NCBI GenBank assembly: GCA_019279435.1
Contig: JAAALK010000082.1
Location: forward strand, 81,936,989-82,000,988
Direction: 5' to 3'
Length of the DNA stretch: 64,000 nt
Source of the DNA: Zizania palustris
Taxonomy: Eukaryota; Streptophyta; Magnoliopsida; Poales; Poaceae
This document shows positions 41,414 to 53,000 of this stretch, piece by piece; within the stretch, counting starts at the first letter, position 1; each line of letters starts with the position of its first letter. The position numbers and the translations under genes were made by a program. The notes beneath the pieces are model-generated. The model worked only from the letters and a program-made list of their open reading frames with translations, was not told the DNA's origin and ran no database searches.

Positions 41414-43023
41414 TGTAGGACCGAAAGTAGCAACCAGAGGGGGGGGTGAATGAGCGCCTAAAATTTCTTGCTAAATTATGATCTAATCCCAACACCCAAA
41501 CAAGCTTAACCAGACAACTAAGATTAGCAAAACGAATTTTAGGAATTAAAGATGTCAAAAGAAATGACTGGTGTGCTAATTAAAATGATATTAAAAATAA
41601 TCTAAATAAAAATACTGCAGTAAATAAAAACACCTAGAAAATAGTCACAAAATATTTATATTTCAGTATAGGAATAAAATACTAATCAAATGAATAGAAC
41701 ATGAATCATAAAATTAATTCAGAATTAAACCAAAAATATTGCAGGAGAAAACTAGAATAAAAATATAACTGCGTCTAATAAATCTTTCTTTTCATTTTAT
41801 ATGAACAGATTAAACAGATAAAAATAATACTAGACAACTAATAAAAATTTAACAGATTAAAATTGCAACGAAATTTCGAAATAAATTTTCAGCTGATTTA
41901 TTAATAGATGATTATCTAAAAATTTGATCTCCCTAAAAATAGTAGATTAAAACTACTAAAACAAAATTTACCTGCGAAGCTTTCGCCCGGCCTTTGGCCT
42001 CACTGCACGTCGGCGAGAAGAAAGGCCCGTAGCCTTGCAGCACTACAAGAACTCTGGCATGCTAGAACCAGCAGCCTGTGCGAGAATCAAAACAAAAGCG
42101 TCAGAAAAAAAACAAAAACATACTGCTTCCGGTGTGTGCAGTGGATGATTTCCGCACAGCAAAACGACGTGGGGCCCGCCTGAACAAGTATTCGCCCGGC
42201 TGCTCCTACCGCACAACTACGCCATGGGGCCCGCTGCTGCTGCTTGCTGTCCCCAATTCTCGAGCCCGCCGTCCACGCCGCTGTGTGCAGGAAAAGTCTG
42301 GCTCCCGCTGCAGAAAAATGGGAGCCGCGCACAGATTCACGTGAGTTGCCGGCGAACAGAGAAAGCGTCGGCGAGCAGATTGAAACCAGAGAACAGAGAA
42401 CGGAGGAAAAATAGTAGATGAACGATTTGCGGTGGACTATAGATTGATATATTAGAAAACAGTCATCTATCCCAGGGGGGATAGGGGCTTATTTATAGGC
42501 GACTCCTAATACATGAAAAGACTAATTTACCCCTAGGGTAAATTAACACTGACTCTAAAATAAATTCTGAAAATTAATAAAATATTCTTAGAAAAATCAC
42601 CTGACTCAAATAAAAATATTCTAAACTTAAAAACTAAATATTAATATCCTAAAAGCAAAATAATCATAGGTTGTCAGTTTTGCGCCGAAACTGACAAAGC
42701 GTCCACCGTCTTCGCACCGGGTACCCGGATTGGACCAACCCGACCCCGCAGCTTCCTCAGCCCGGCAATCGCTCACCGCCCGTGTACCTGAGTCAAACCC
42801 AGTCAACAGACCGGTGGATCATCTGCCGCTCCTAGCCATGTACCCGGATTGGGCCAGCCCGACTCCGCGACTCCTCTGCCTGGCTGTCGCTCGCTGCCCG
42901 TGTACCTGAGTCACACGCGCCTCAGACTCGGCAGGTCTTTCTTTCTCTTCCTCTTTGACTTCCGTTGACAATCACTCATCACATCTGGAATATCAAAACC
43001 ATATTCTTCAACATGGTTTCTCA
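41414..43023 (-). repeat. SIRE-B 5' LTR
   Basis: 1610 bp, tgtaggaccg to ggtttctca. It contains the segment (about 41908-42065) missing from the 3' LTR. Minus-strand TATA region near 42490 (gcttatttataggcgac). Followed by TSD cacac at 43024-43028. Confidence 0.93.
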
Positions 43024-44532
43024 CACACAAGAAAAGCTCAATGAAGTAACTACTGTAGTAATACTGAAAACAGTAAACAGATCTGAAATAATGTGAGTAT
43101 AACAGCACTGTAGCAAAATCAGTACATTGTATCAATTCAGGAGTAGATCAAACAACCAACACACACCAAAACTGAAAATGTAATTTTAGTTTAGCTCAAC
43201 CAGGGATCCAAAGAGGATTCAACATGGTACACATGAGAAAACAGCAACTCAGAACAGAATTGACACCTTCAGCACTTAAAACAAAAACCAGACTTACAAC
43301 CCTCTATACTTGATCACACTACCAGATTTGAATTTAGTTTGAAAGCATACAGTACACACAGCTAAACAAAATCTGGACAGACTAAACTCTCTCTGATTTT
43401 TGCAGTTCTGAAATTTGATCTGGACAAAAGTTCAGATTGAAGGATTTTTTCTGTTTTCAAAAGATGAGCAGTATTGAAACAACTGTGAAAATATCAATGT
43501 AAATCAAGCTAATCAAATATGAGCTTCAGACAAAAGTAGTTCAAAACAGTGAAAGCATTACTGTACCAGATCTTAACTAATTCAGTATAAGTTTGAATTC
43601 TGAACATGAATTAGATGGATTACTTGTGTTCCAATTGCTGAAAACAGAATAGTATTTCAGAAAGACTCTAAAGAGCAGTTTTAGTTTTGAAAGTAGATCA
43701 ATTCTATTTGCATTTCAGATCAGCTGCTGTTTTCAAAAACTGAAACATATTTGACGATGTACAGTACAATACCTGATCAACAAGGAATCAGTCTTAGATG
43801 ATACTCAAAATCAGCTCAAACCAGACTTCAGATTTCAACAAATTGAATTAAACAGTACTAACTCAAAACCGGTTGTATGATTTGCACCAAAATAAAGCCA
43901 GTACAAACTTGATCTAAACTTTAGCAATTGTAAATATAGAAGGCTTATAAGCTACAGAGCTTGATTAATTTGGTAGACTTGCAAAGGGACATCAGCTACA
44001 AAGTGAATGGCAGATAAAATATGAAACAAATTCTGAACATAAACCTTCACAAATATTTCAGCTCTTGTTCAACTGAATCTGAGAGAAATACATACATTTG
44101 ACTTCAGATATAATCAGAACATGCAGCTTAGAAAGGATTATTTCTAATCTGAAAGTAGTGTGAAGCATATGTTATACTTAATTCTGGAATGAAATTCAGA
44201 AAGAAAAAATTCAGAGGATGAATAGTGAACATATATTCAAAAACATGATCTGAATTAAATTTCACAGAAATGCCTCATTTTAGACTGATCAGACACTATT
44301 TCAGTTTCAACCAAACACTTTTGCTCACAAGGATTATACCCTGAAAAATTGCTCTATTGTCAGATCAGACTAGAGAGGATTTGAAAAACTGAAACCAGAC
44401 AATTCATATGTGAGCAAACACTGAACATAAAACTCAGCCAATCTTATCTGAAATTCATACTCAACATGTATCCATTAGAAACAAATTTGGTCACATCCCC
44501 ATGAAGAACTGAGAGAAACATCTCACAATGAT

Positions 44533-45027
44533 TGTTGGCGTAAAAGATTACGCTAACAGGTTTCTGTAGAAAAGAAACTAACAAATGAAGTGTTTGCGAA
44601 GCAAACTGTTCTAAGCCTCCGAAAGGATAATAACTTAGAATAGTTCGAAAGTGTGTATTGTTTCACTTGTAATCGGTCCTCATTACAGGGTGAAATGGGG
44701 GGTATTTATAGGCCTAAACATTAAGGAAAAGACCTATTTACCCCTCTATTACAACCGACATTAAGGAAACTATTTGGTTTCCTTAATAGGGCTAAAATGG
44801 TAAAAGACTAATCTAATAGGATAGAAGATAAGTCTTCCATCTTAGCTGGCAGAAAAGATCCTGAAGAGCTTTGGTTCGAAGACATACTTCGAACCAATGC
44901 CAGTCTTCGGACTTCGAACAAGGTTCTGGGCATCTTCGAAGATGGTCTTCGAACAACCTTCGAATTGGTTGGCTGTCTTTATGCTGCTTCGGCAATAACC
45001 CCGAAGATGAGATATTTTCCCCCAACA
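44533..45027 (-). repeat. Tat-1 3' LTR
   Basis: 495 bp, tgttggcgta to cccccaaca. Seven TTCGAA hexamers, six of them within 44875-44964. It differs from the 5' LTR only at tattgtttcac (tattgattcac in the other) and ttggctgtc (ttggttgtc). PPT side: gtagcccctc at 45028-45037 (minus gaggggctac). Confidence 0.97.
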
Positions 45028-45355
45028 GTAGCCCCTCGAATACGCTTCTCCGTTCGACCTGTAACGTTAGGAGAGCAGTATACGGAAAGAAAAGATAACC
45101 AATCATAGGGGTTATTGATTTTTGTTTTATCTCCGAAATACATGAAGACATGAACTTCGAATCAGTCATAAGGTAATTACTTTTCGAACTATCTTAGAAC
45201 TGATTTAGAAAATTCGAAAGTCTTTTTAGACTTAGAAAATATAGCCGTTAGTTTCTGTTTCTAACGGAGTTATACGAAGCGTTATTTTCGGAGGAAAATA
45301 ACAGGCGGGAATGCGAAAAGGCAGAGCCCAAACGGTAACAAACGGAAAGTTAGAC

Positions 45356-45363
45356 TATAAATA
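45356..45363 (+). promoter_or_regulatory. TATA box of the opposite-strand gene in Tat-1
   Basis: Sequence tataaata in gactataaataaagaactcc, 127 bp upstream of the ATG at 45483. With the usual 30-bp spacing, transcription would start near 45385-45390, giving a leader of about 95 nt with no upstream ATG visible. Three TTCGAA hexamers lie 140-200 bp further upstream (45156, 45183, 45213). It is inside the element but outside the LTR, so the gene would have its own promoter. Confidence 0.65.
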
Positions 45364-45482
45364 AAGAACTCCAGAACTTACTCGATTACCTTTTCACTGC
45401 TTGCTCCCAGTCAAAAGCCTTTTGAGCCCTTTGAGTTCTTGAGCCCTAGTCTCCACTCTCTCAGATCGATCCAGCGATTGCG

Positions 45483-48400
45483 ATGGCGAAGACCAAAGGC
45501 TCTGCACCTCCTTCAACCTTGGTTCGTCAACAAGCGACTGCGGCAGCGGCAGCGGCAACAGTGGCGGCGACGCCTTCGATGCAGGCGACAACTTCCATGG
45601 CGGCAAAGGGAAAAAATCCCCAAATCGCCGATGATCAAGGTCTGTGCCCTCCATCGACCAAATATTTGGACCAATCCTTTGAATTAGGACCTTCAACCTG
45701 CAAAAGAGAGTCCTTGGCAATGCCAGTAGGAGGAAATATTGGTGCGGGAGTTATGATTCGAAAACCAGGGAAAGAAGTGATTCCAGTGCCCAGACCCGGA
45801 GAAGTAGTAGTGTTCGAAGCTTTTTTCGAAGCCGGTTTGGGTCTTCCTGCAGTGGATTTTCTGGCAGAGGTACTCGAACTGTTCCATATAACTCTCCCTC
45901 AATTATCTCCGAATGCAGTAGCTAGATTAGCTATTTTTGAATGGGCCTTAAGAGCCGAAGGATGTGAAGGAAGGGCGGAAATCTTCGCTGCATTACATAG
46001 AGCAACCTGCCAGCCAAAAACCTTCGTAGCTCCCGGAGGTGAAAAAGTAGTAACATCTTTTGGCAGTATCAACTTTAGACTTCGGGATGAGTACGCCCTT
46101 CGCTTTCCTGCTAAAGCCATCAACGCTAGGTGGTACACCGACTGGATTTTGAAATGGTTCTATGCCGAGGTTGGGGCAAGCAATCCTCTGGCCGGACCCC
46201 TTAGAGAAATCCAATTCCGAAAGGAGGCTTTGGTGCGTCCTGACGAAGGTCAATTCGAAGCCCGTCTGAACTTGCTTGAAAAAGTTAGCCGAAGGCTCAG
46301 TATGCGGGATTTGGCAGAAGAGTTCATCGGTCTTCAAATTCCTCCACTGATGGCCGACTGGCCTATTATCTTCGAAGATGATTCCAAAGGTGGTCTTCGT
46401 AGAATTAACTTGACTTCAAGTCCTACAGGTAACTTCGAAAACAACATACATTAAACATGATTGCTTCGAAGAAAAAACTGACTTGAATTATTTATTTTGT
46501 AGAATCTTCAGCCCCTGTTACTTCAGAACAGATTATAAGGGCTTCGGAAAAAATCTTGGGTGCTCCAACTCCGACCGAAAAAGAGTGGCGAATTAAGCTG
46601 GTTGGGAGTTGGGAAAGATTTAACAGAGTATGGGGAATGCTGAAACTCACTCCTCCCCCTCTGATGGATTGGGCGCCTTTGGAGAAAGGGCCTCAAAAAA
46701 GGAAAGCCGAAGCTGGAACTTCAAGTTCAGCAAAAACTCCGGTGAAGAGGGTGGCTCGGAAGCCGAAGAACCTCGCACCTTTAGATCCTATACCTTCGAG
46801 CTCCAGAGCTTCCGTTTCCGATTCCCAAGAAGAAGTGGAAAGGTTACTTGTGCGCCTACTGGAAGAGAATGAAACTCAAAGGGCCGCACAAACCGGAGTA
46901 CCTGCGAACGTACCGGAGTCCGGAGAAAATGTTGATCAACCAAGGACTTCGGTAGTTCAAGAAGATGTAGCTCAGGACGAAGTTCCTGTGAATGAAAGTG
47001 GGGTCGAAGTCACTATGGCTTCGATTCCCGAAGAAGCAGCGAGGACTACCCAGGACGATGCTCCTGCAGTCCATGATTCAACGGCTGATTCAGATGAAGA
47101 ATTAGCTTTCGATCCACCAATCAGTCCGACAACGACTCCTCCACGGACTGCCGAAGGTAGAACTCGAAGAACTTTTGTATTTATTTGAATTTTTATACTA
47201 TGTATAATACTTTTGATTACTTTGCAGAACCCACGCCTATGGAAGAAGTCCGCCAGGAGGAAATAATTCCTGAACCTTCGACGACTTCGGAGCCAGCCCC
47301 GAGAGTTACTCAAAAGGGACCTGGAAGAGGCAAAAGACAAATAGAGCCCCTGCCTGCTATAAGCTCCGAATCAACTCCGTCTGATTCAACAGACGAGAGC
47401 CAATCTTCCAGGGAGGCTCAAACTCCAGTGGCTCCGAAGACCGTAGGCCAAAGCTCCGGTCCTTCGTTGAACGAAGATGACCAAGAGGCAATAAGCATGC
47501 TCCCCTTGCTGGCTCCTTTCTTAGGGCAAACAACTGGTCTTCGGACTTTGCTCGAACCTTTGGATCGAGCTAGTCGTGACATAGGGGAGACCAAATTAGT
47601 GGTCATCCTGCGCAAGGCTGACAGGACGGAGCTTAATGCCATTATTGAACGTACAGCTTATCAGGTACGAAGCAACTGCAAATTATTATAGAATTTATCT
47701 TCGAATGAATATTTACTTTAGTTTTTACTTTGACAGCAAACTGTTTTGGCCCGAGCTGCAAGTTTATGTAATGACGAAGAAATCGCTCGGCTTCGGGAAG
47801 AAAATAGCACTCTTCAAAGGAATTTTAACATCTCTGAAAGTCGAGTGACTCAAATGGACAATATAATATTAACAGAGCGAAGGGCCAGGCAAAGCTTAGA
47901 AGCTGCAAAGAAAGAGCTCGAAGCAGAGAGGATTGTGCTTCGAGCAGAGGTTGAAAAACAGCGGGCAGAACATGCTACTGCAGGGTCTAGACTCGTCCGA
48001 CTTGAAGAGGAAGCTAGCCAATTGTTGACACAGAAAAACACTTTGACCACTGAAAATGCTAGGCTTTCTGGTGTTTTGGACGAAGTTACTTCGATGAAGG
48101 ATGCACTGAACGAAGATAAGTTGAAGTCTGAGAAGGTGGCTGCGGAGGTTATGAATCAGTTGTTAGAAGTCCTGGAATACTTCAGTACTACCGGAATTCT
48201 TCCTTCTGATGATAACATCAGCCTTCTGCGCCGGTTGAAAAGGATCCAAGGGGTGGCGAAGCAGATGAAGACGGCGGGCATTAGATACGGAGAACTCTCC
48301 GGACATGTGTCTGCTGTTGGTCTACTTCGCTATTACGAGGACTTGGGCCGATCAATAACTCCGGACGCAGGAAGAGGTCCAATCACCTTCGACGACGACC

Positions 48401-49132
48401 GACTTCTCAAACCTTCCGAAGGTGTAGCTGCTGCTTGGCGGGCCTTCCAAACTTCGTGGAGAGCCGAAGGTCGATCTGCGATCAAGGCTTGGATTGATGA
48501 AGGCCAACGCCAGAAGCATGTTCGGAGCCAAGCTTCGAGCAGCCAACCTCCTTCAAACCCACAGGTTTAGGAATGTTTTAGGATTTTTAACCGTGTAAAG
48601 CTTTGTGCTTGTAAACATTTATCAATGAAAATCTTGTTTGTCATATTTTTAGGCTTTGCCTCTTATCGAAGATATCGAAGTGTTAGAGCTTAACAGCGAA
48701 CTTCGCTCACTGTGGAACACCTTCGAACTTCTAAAGAGTTATAAGCGTCCTCGATTTCTTATCCCTCGAGATGACTCCGGCGTTATTGCGCCCGAAGTAA
48801 TCAAAGACGTATTGTCTTATATTAAAGAGGAAGATAAAGAAATCGACGCAAACACCTCGTCTTCTGAAGACACTAATTGGTCTGAAGACGAAGGTGAAGC
48901 CCAAAATAAAAGATCTGAAGGTCTTAGAAGCTGGGAGAGAAGTCCTGAGCGGCTTCGAACTTGGGCCGAGCTTCAACAAGAACAGAAGGATTTTAGAGCT
49001 TCAAAGGGGAGGAAGAGAGTTAAACGCAAAGTTCTTAGAACTTCCGATGTTGGAACTAGTCGTTCCACCCCTAGCTATCGGGACCGAAGAGGTCTCCGAT
49101 TCCTTCTTGGTATAGATACCAATTTTTCATAA
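45483..49132 (+). CDS. Opposite-strand accessory gene of Tat-1: five exons, 1114 codons
   Basis: Exons 45483-46428, 46503-47156, 47228-47664, 47737-48564 and 48653-49132. Introns of 74, 71, 72 and 88 bp, all GT-AG, with T-rich acceptors (ttattttgtag, gattactttgcag, ttactttgacag, catatttttag). Exons 1 and 2 each leave one base, exons 3 and 4 none; the phases fit, giving 3345 nt with a single terminal stop. Protein: Ala-rich start; residues about 105-260 (GEVVVFEAFFEAGLGLP, LPQLSPNAVARLAIFEWAL) resemble the plant 'putative gypsy-type transposon' domain; basic NLS-like clusters at 381-383 and 397-404; acidic Ser/Pro/Thr-rich middle; coiled coil about 690-820; basic cluster 1074-1084. Probably a nuclear protein; molecular role unknown. 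Splicing is inferred from sequence only. Confidence 0.85.
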
Positions 49133-49157
49133 TGTAATCTGTAAACACATTTGTTTC

Positions 49158-49166
49158 AATAATGAA
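49158..49166 (+). terminator. Possible polyadenylation signal of the opposite-strand gene
   Basis: aataatgaa about 30 bp after the stop, within an AT-rich stretch (tgtttcaataatgaatgccg). Plant signals are loose, so this is weak. Confidence 0.3.
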
Positions 49167-49504
49167 TGCCGATTTAAAATTGTCTCCATATTACTAGCCC
49201 CTCTTTGAGTATAAGCAATTTCGAACTGTATTCAAAGATGGTTATGCGCAAAGAAAAACTTCGGAGTACAATTTTTCTTGGGGGTTCGGAGCCCCTCTGT
49301 CATTTTTTAAAGATCTTTTGAAATTTTATGAAATGTCTTCGACTTTTGTAGTCAGAAGAATGGTAACTTGGTACCTTTATTTGTTTTACGAAAGAAATCA
49401 ATTAAGATAACTTCGAGGACACTTTAGTGTCTTAAGAAATTTGTCACTTTGGACTTATATGAACAAACATTCGAAGCTCATGGCTTAAATGCTGTTTTGC
49501 TTTA

Positions 49505-49870
49505 GCCACCTTCGGCTGTTTTTTGCAGAAATCTACCAGCCGAAGCTTGGATTTCGCAGAAATTGTAGCCACCTTCGGCTATTTTTGCAGAAGTCTACCA
49601 GCCGGAGCTTGGACTTCGCAGAATTTGGCCACTTGGGCTCTTTTTTGCAGAAGTCTACCAGCCGGAGCTTGGACTTCGCAGAATTTGGCCACCTTCGGCT
49701 CTTTTTACGGAAGTCTGACAAGCTGCAGCTTGGACTCTGCAGATTTTGGCCACCTTCGGCTCTTTTTACGGAAGTCTACCAGCCGAAGCTTGGACTCCGT
49801 AGAATGTGGTATTGGCTCTTTTACGGATGCCTACAAGGTATCAGCTTGGGCTCCGAATGGATTTCAGCCA
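49505..49870. repeat. 60-bp tandem array between pol and the opposite-strand gene
   Basis: Units starting gccacctt at 49505, 49568, 49628, 49688, 49749 and a diverged one near 49809: periods of 63, 60, 60, 61 and 60 bp. Each runs gccaccttcggct, T-run, gcag or acgg, aagtctaccagccg-agcttgga, cgcagaatt. Such arrays in the 3' internal region are known from Tat and Ogre elements. The plus-strand frames 49489-49902 are a product of the repeat period, not genes. Confidence 0.9.
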
Positions 49871-50060
49871 CCACACCGGAGGCCTCGACTTTATGGGTAT
49901 GAAGTCCGGAAATACAGCCCTGCTTGATGACACTTCCCTCTCGAACGACTTCTGTCCCAGCGCGTCCGCTCGGGAAACTAGGAGTGTCAAGGGGAAGGCA
50001 AGCCACAAGGTGTATGCTTTATTAATTTAGAGGTGATTACAAGCGAATTACAAGGAGCCC

Positions 50061-53000
50061 TTATGCGAAGTATCGCTTTAGGTGCTCCGCATGCCAAGTA
50101 TGTGCTAACTCTTCACCTTCTAAATTAGCTAATTTAAATGAACCAGGGCGCCCCGAGCGGATGATTAGATATGGACCTTCCCATTTATTGCCTAACTTCC
50201 CTGGTGCTATAATGCTTCGTAGAACAAGATGACCCGGCCTTAACTCACTAAGCTTAACCTTCGGGTCATACCAAGTCTTCGTCTGCTGATGATACTTTGA
50301 TAAATTGGCTACAGCTCGAAGCCTTGTTTCTTCTGACAAATCTAACGAAGCTTGTCTTTCTTCTTCGATGTCTGGTTCGGTGCTGCGAAATGAGCCCCCT
50401 TTGAGCTCCGTTGGAGTCATAGCTTCATCTCCGAATAGTAGTCTGAACGGAGTAAAACCTGTGGACCTTGTTTGCGTAGTCCGAATGGACCACAGAATCT
50501 TCGGAAGCTCTTCGGTCCACAGTCCTTTTGATAGCCCTACTATTCTTCGATTTAGCCCTGATAAGATATTTCCATTGGCTCGTTCAACGGCTCCATTCGA
50601 CTGAGGATGTCTCACTGCAGCAAAACATAGTTGAATGCCTAGGTCTTCGCAAAACTTCCTGAAGGGTTCTGCGTCGAACTGTGTTCCATTATCAACTGTG
50701 AGATATTTAGGCACTCCGAACCGGCAAATAATGTTTTTCCAGAAGAATTTCTGTACATTATTCGAAGTGATAGCTGTTAAGGGCTCTGCTTCCACCCACT
50801 TAGAGAAATATTCAATGGCTACCACTGCGAACTTCAGATTTCCCTTTGCTAACGGAAAGGGACCAATTAGATCCATACCCCATCTGGCCATTGGCCATAC
50901 CGGAGCAATGACTTGAAGAGCTGTTGGTGGGCGATGACTCCGTCGACCCATCCACTGGCATCCTTGACAAGTGCGGACCAAGCTCTCCGCATCAGCTGTT
51001 ATTGTGGGCCAATAAAGCCCCTGGCGAAGTGTTTTTCCTGCCAGAGCTCTAGGGGCTAAATGACTTCCACAAAGGCCTTCGTGAATTTCTCGAAGAATTT
51101 CTTGGCCTTCGGCTTGAGATATACATCGGAGTAGAGGGGAACATACTCCGGCCTTGTATAATATACCGTTGATTAACTGATAGTTTCTTGCTCTGAGCTT
51201 TAATCTTGACAATTGGGGCTCTTCGGGCAAATTTGTTCCTCCTTGCAAGAGTTCTATGATTGAATCTTTCCAATCTGCACTAGGAATGCAGAGAATCTCT
51301 GCAGAAGCAACTTGTGGCACCGAAGGTATATTGAGCTCCTCATAGAAAGCTTCGTCAGGCACATCCACAGCTCCGGCAGCAGCCTTTGCTAAAATGTCCG
51401 CTTGCACGTTTTCAGTTCTTGGTATACTCCGAATGGAAATACCCTTGAAATGTGCCTCGATCTTGCGAATTTCTTCCAAATACTTTGCAAGCTGTGGATG
51501 TCGGACTTGAAAACTTTTGTCTACGTGCCCTGCTACTATTTGAGAATCTGTTTTAATAATTATTCTTGTAGCCCCTAGAGCACGTGCTTTCCGGAGTCCC
51601 AATAATATTCCTTCGTACTCCGCTATATTATTGGTAGACTTAAAGTTGAGTCTTGCGGAGTACATTGCTCTTTGTCCTGATGGTGAAATTAATACTGCCC
51701 CAATGCCTGCTCCGGATGCTTGGAAAGCCCCGTCGGAGTAAATAATCCAAACTCCGTCATCTGATTTTTCCGGAGTCAACTTCGCAGGTGGAGTCCACTC
51801 TGCTACGAAGTCTGCTAGGACTTGAGATTTGATAGCTGTCCTTGCCAGGAAAGATATGCCGAAGGGTGCTAGTTCTACTGCCCACTTTCCAATCCTTCCA
51901 GTGGAATCTTTGCTTCGGAGCATATCTCCTAAAGGATATGAAGTTGGTACAATTACATTATGAGCCAAAAAATAATGCCTTAGCTTCCTCGAAGCCTTTA
52001 TCAGAGCATAAACGAACTTTTCAAGTTCGGAGTATCTTGTCTTTGCTCCTGACAATGCTTCGGATACAAAATAGACAGGATTTTGGACCAACTTCCCATT
52101 GATATCTGCTTCTCTGACAAGGATTGCGCTGACAGCTGAGCCTGTAGCTGCAAGATACAGAAGTAGTGTTTCGTCCGCAATAGGCACCGTAAGTGTAGCA
52201 AGATTGCTGAGATAATTTTTAATGTCTTCGAAGCTTCTCTGACACTCCGGTGTCCATGCAAAATCTTCGGACCCTTTCAAAGCTTTAAAGATTGGCAAAC
52301 TCCTCTCCGCAGACCTTGATAAAAACCTGCTAAGTGCGGCAAGACGTCCAGTCAGCTTTTGCACTTGCTTTAAATTCTCGGGAGGAGCCATCTTCTGCAG
52401 CGCAGTTATTTGAGTAGGGCTAGCTTCAATTCCCCTGCTTGAAACTAAGTACCCTAACAACTTTCCAGCCTTAGCTCCGAATATACATTTTTCGGGGTTA
52501 AGGCGGATCCCACATGCCCGAAGGCTATTGAATGTTTCTGCTAAGTCTAGGCTATGTTGGTGCTTTAAAGCACTCTTTATTACAATATCATCCATATAGG
52601 CCTCCACATTGCGACCTAATTGATGACCTAGAGCCTTAGCAACTAATCTTGAAAAAGTAGCCCCGGCATTTCTTAGGCCGAAGGGCATTCTTACATAGCA
52701 GAAGACTCCTGAAGGAGTTACACAGCTCGTCTTGATTTCATCTTCGCGCTTCAACCATATTTGATGATATCCGGAATACGCGTCGAGGAAGCTTAGTAAC
52801 TCCGAACCTGCAGTGGAGTCAACTAGCTGATCAATTCGGGGCATGGGGTAGGGGTCACGTGGGCACGACATGCGCCACTTTCCGGAAGACTTCTTCCTGA
52901 CGAAGACTGGGTTGGCTAGCCATTCTGTATGGGCCACTTCTCTGATAATCCCAGCCTTCAGCAGTTTTTCAACTTCGTCCTTAGCTAGAGCAGCTCTCTC

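Larger units (their letters stand above)
32533..43023 (-). mobile_element. SIRE-B: Ty1/copia SIRE-type retrotransposon, TSD cacac
   Basis: 10491-bp element; LTRs 32533-33984 and 41414-43023, TSD cacac at 32528-32532 and 43024-43028. Leftward order: PBS 41400-41411, gag 41354-39150, second finger near 39030, protease-integrase 38604-37281, RT 37079-36063, RNase H 36008-35310, 3' UTR 35309-33985. Same family as SIRE-A and somewhat better preserved, though with stops and frameshifts in each domain. Inserted into the long solo LTR. Confidence 0.94.

Noticed and set aside
45483..49132. Host gene captured by, or simply lying next to, retroelements
   Set aside because: It lies wholly between the pol end and the 3' LTR of an element with perfect TSD, in the place and orientation of known Tat accessory ORFs. 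Capture in the distant past cannot be excluded.
49489..49927. Plus-strand ORFs of 134 and 137 codons
   Set aside because: They arise from the 60-bp tandem repeat (period divisible by three); two frames are open at once and the peptides are the repeat itself.
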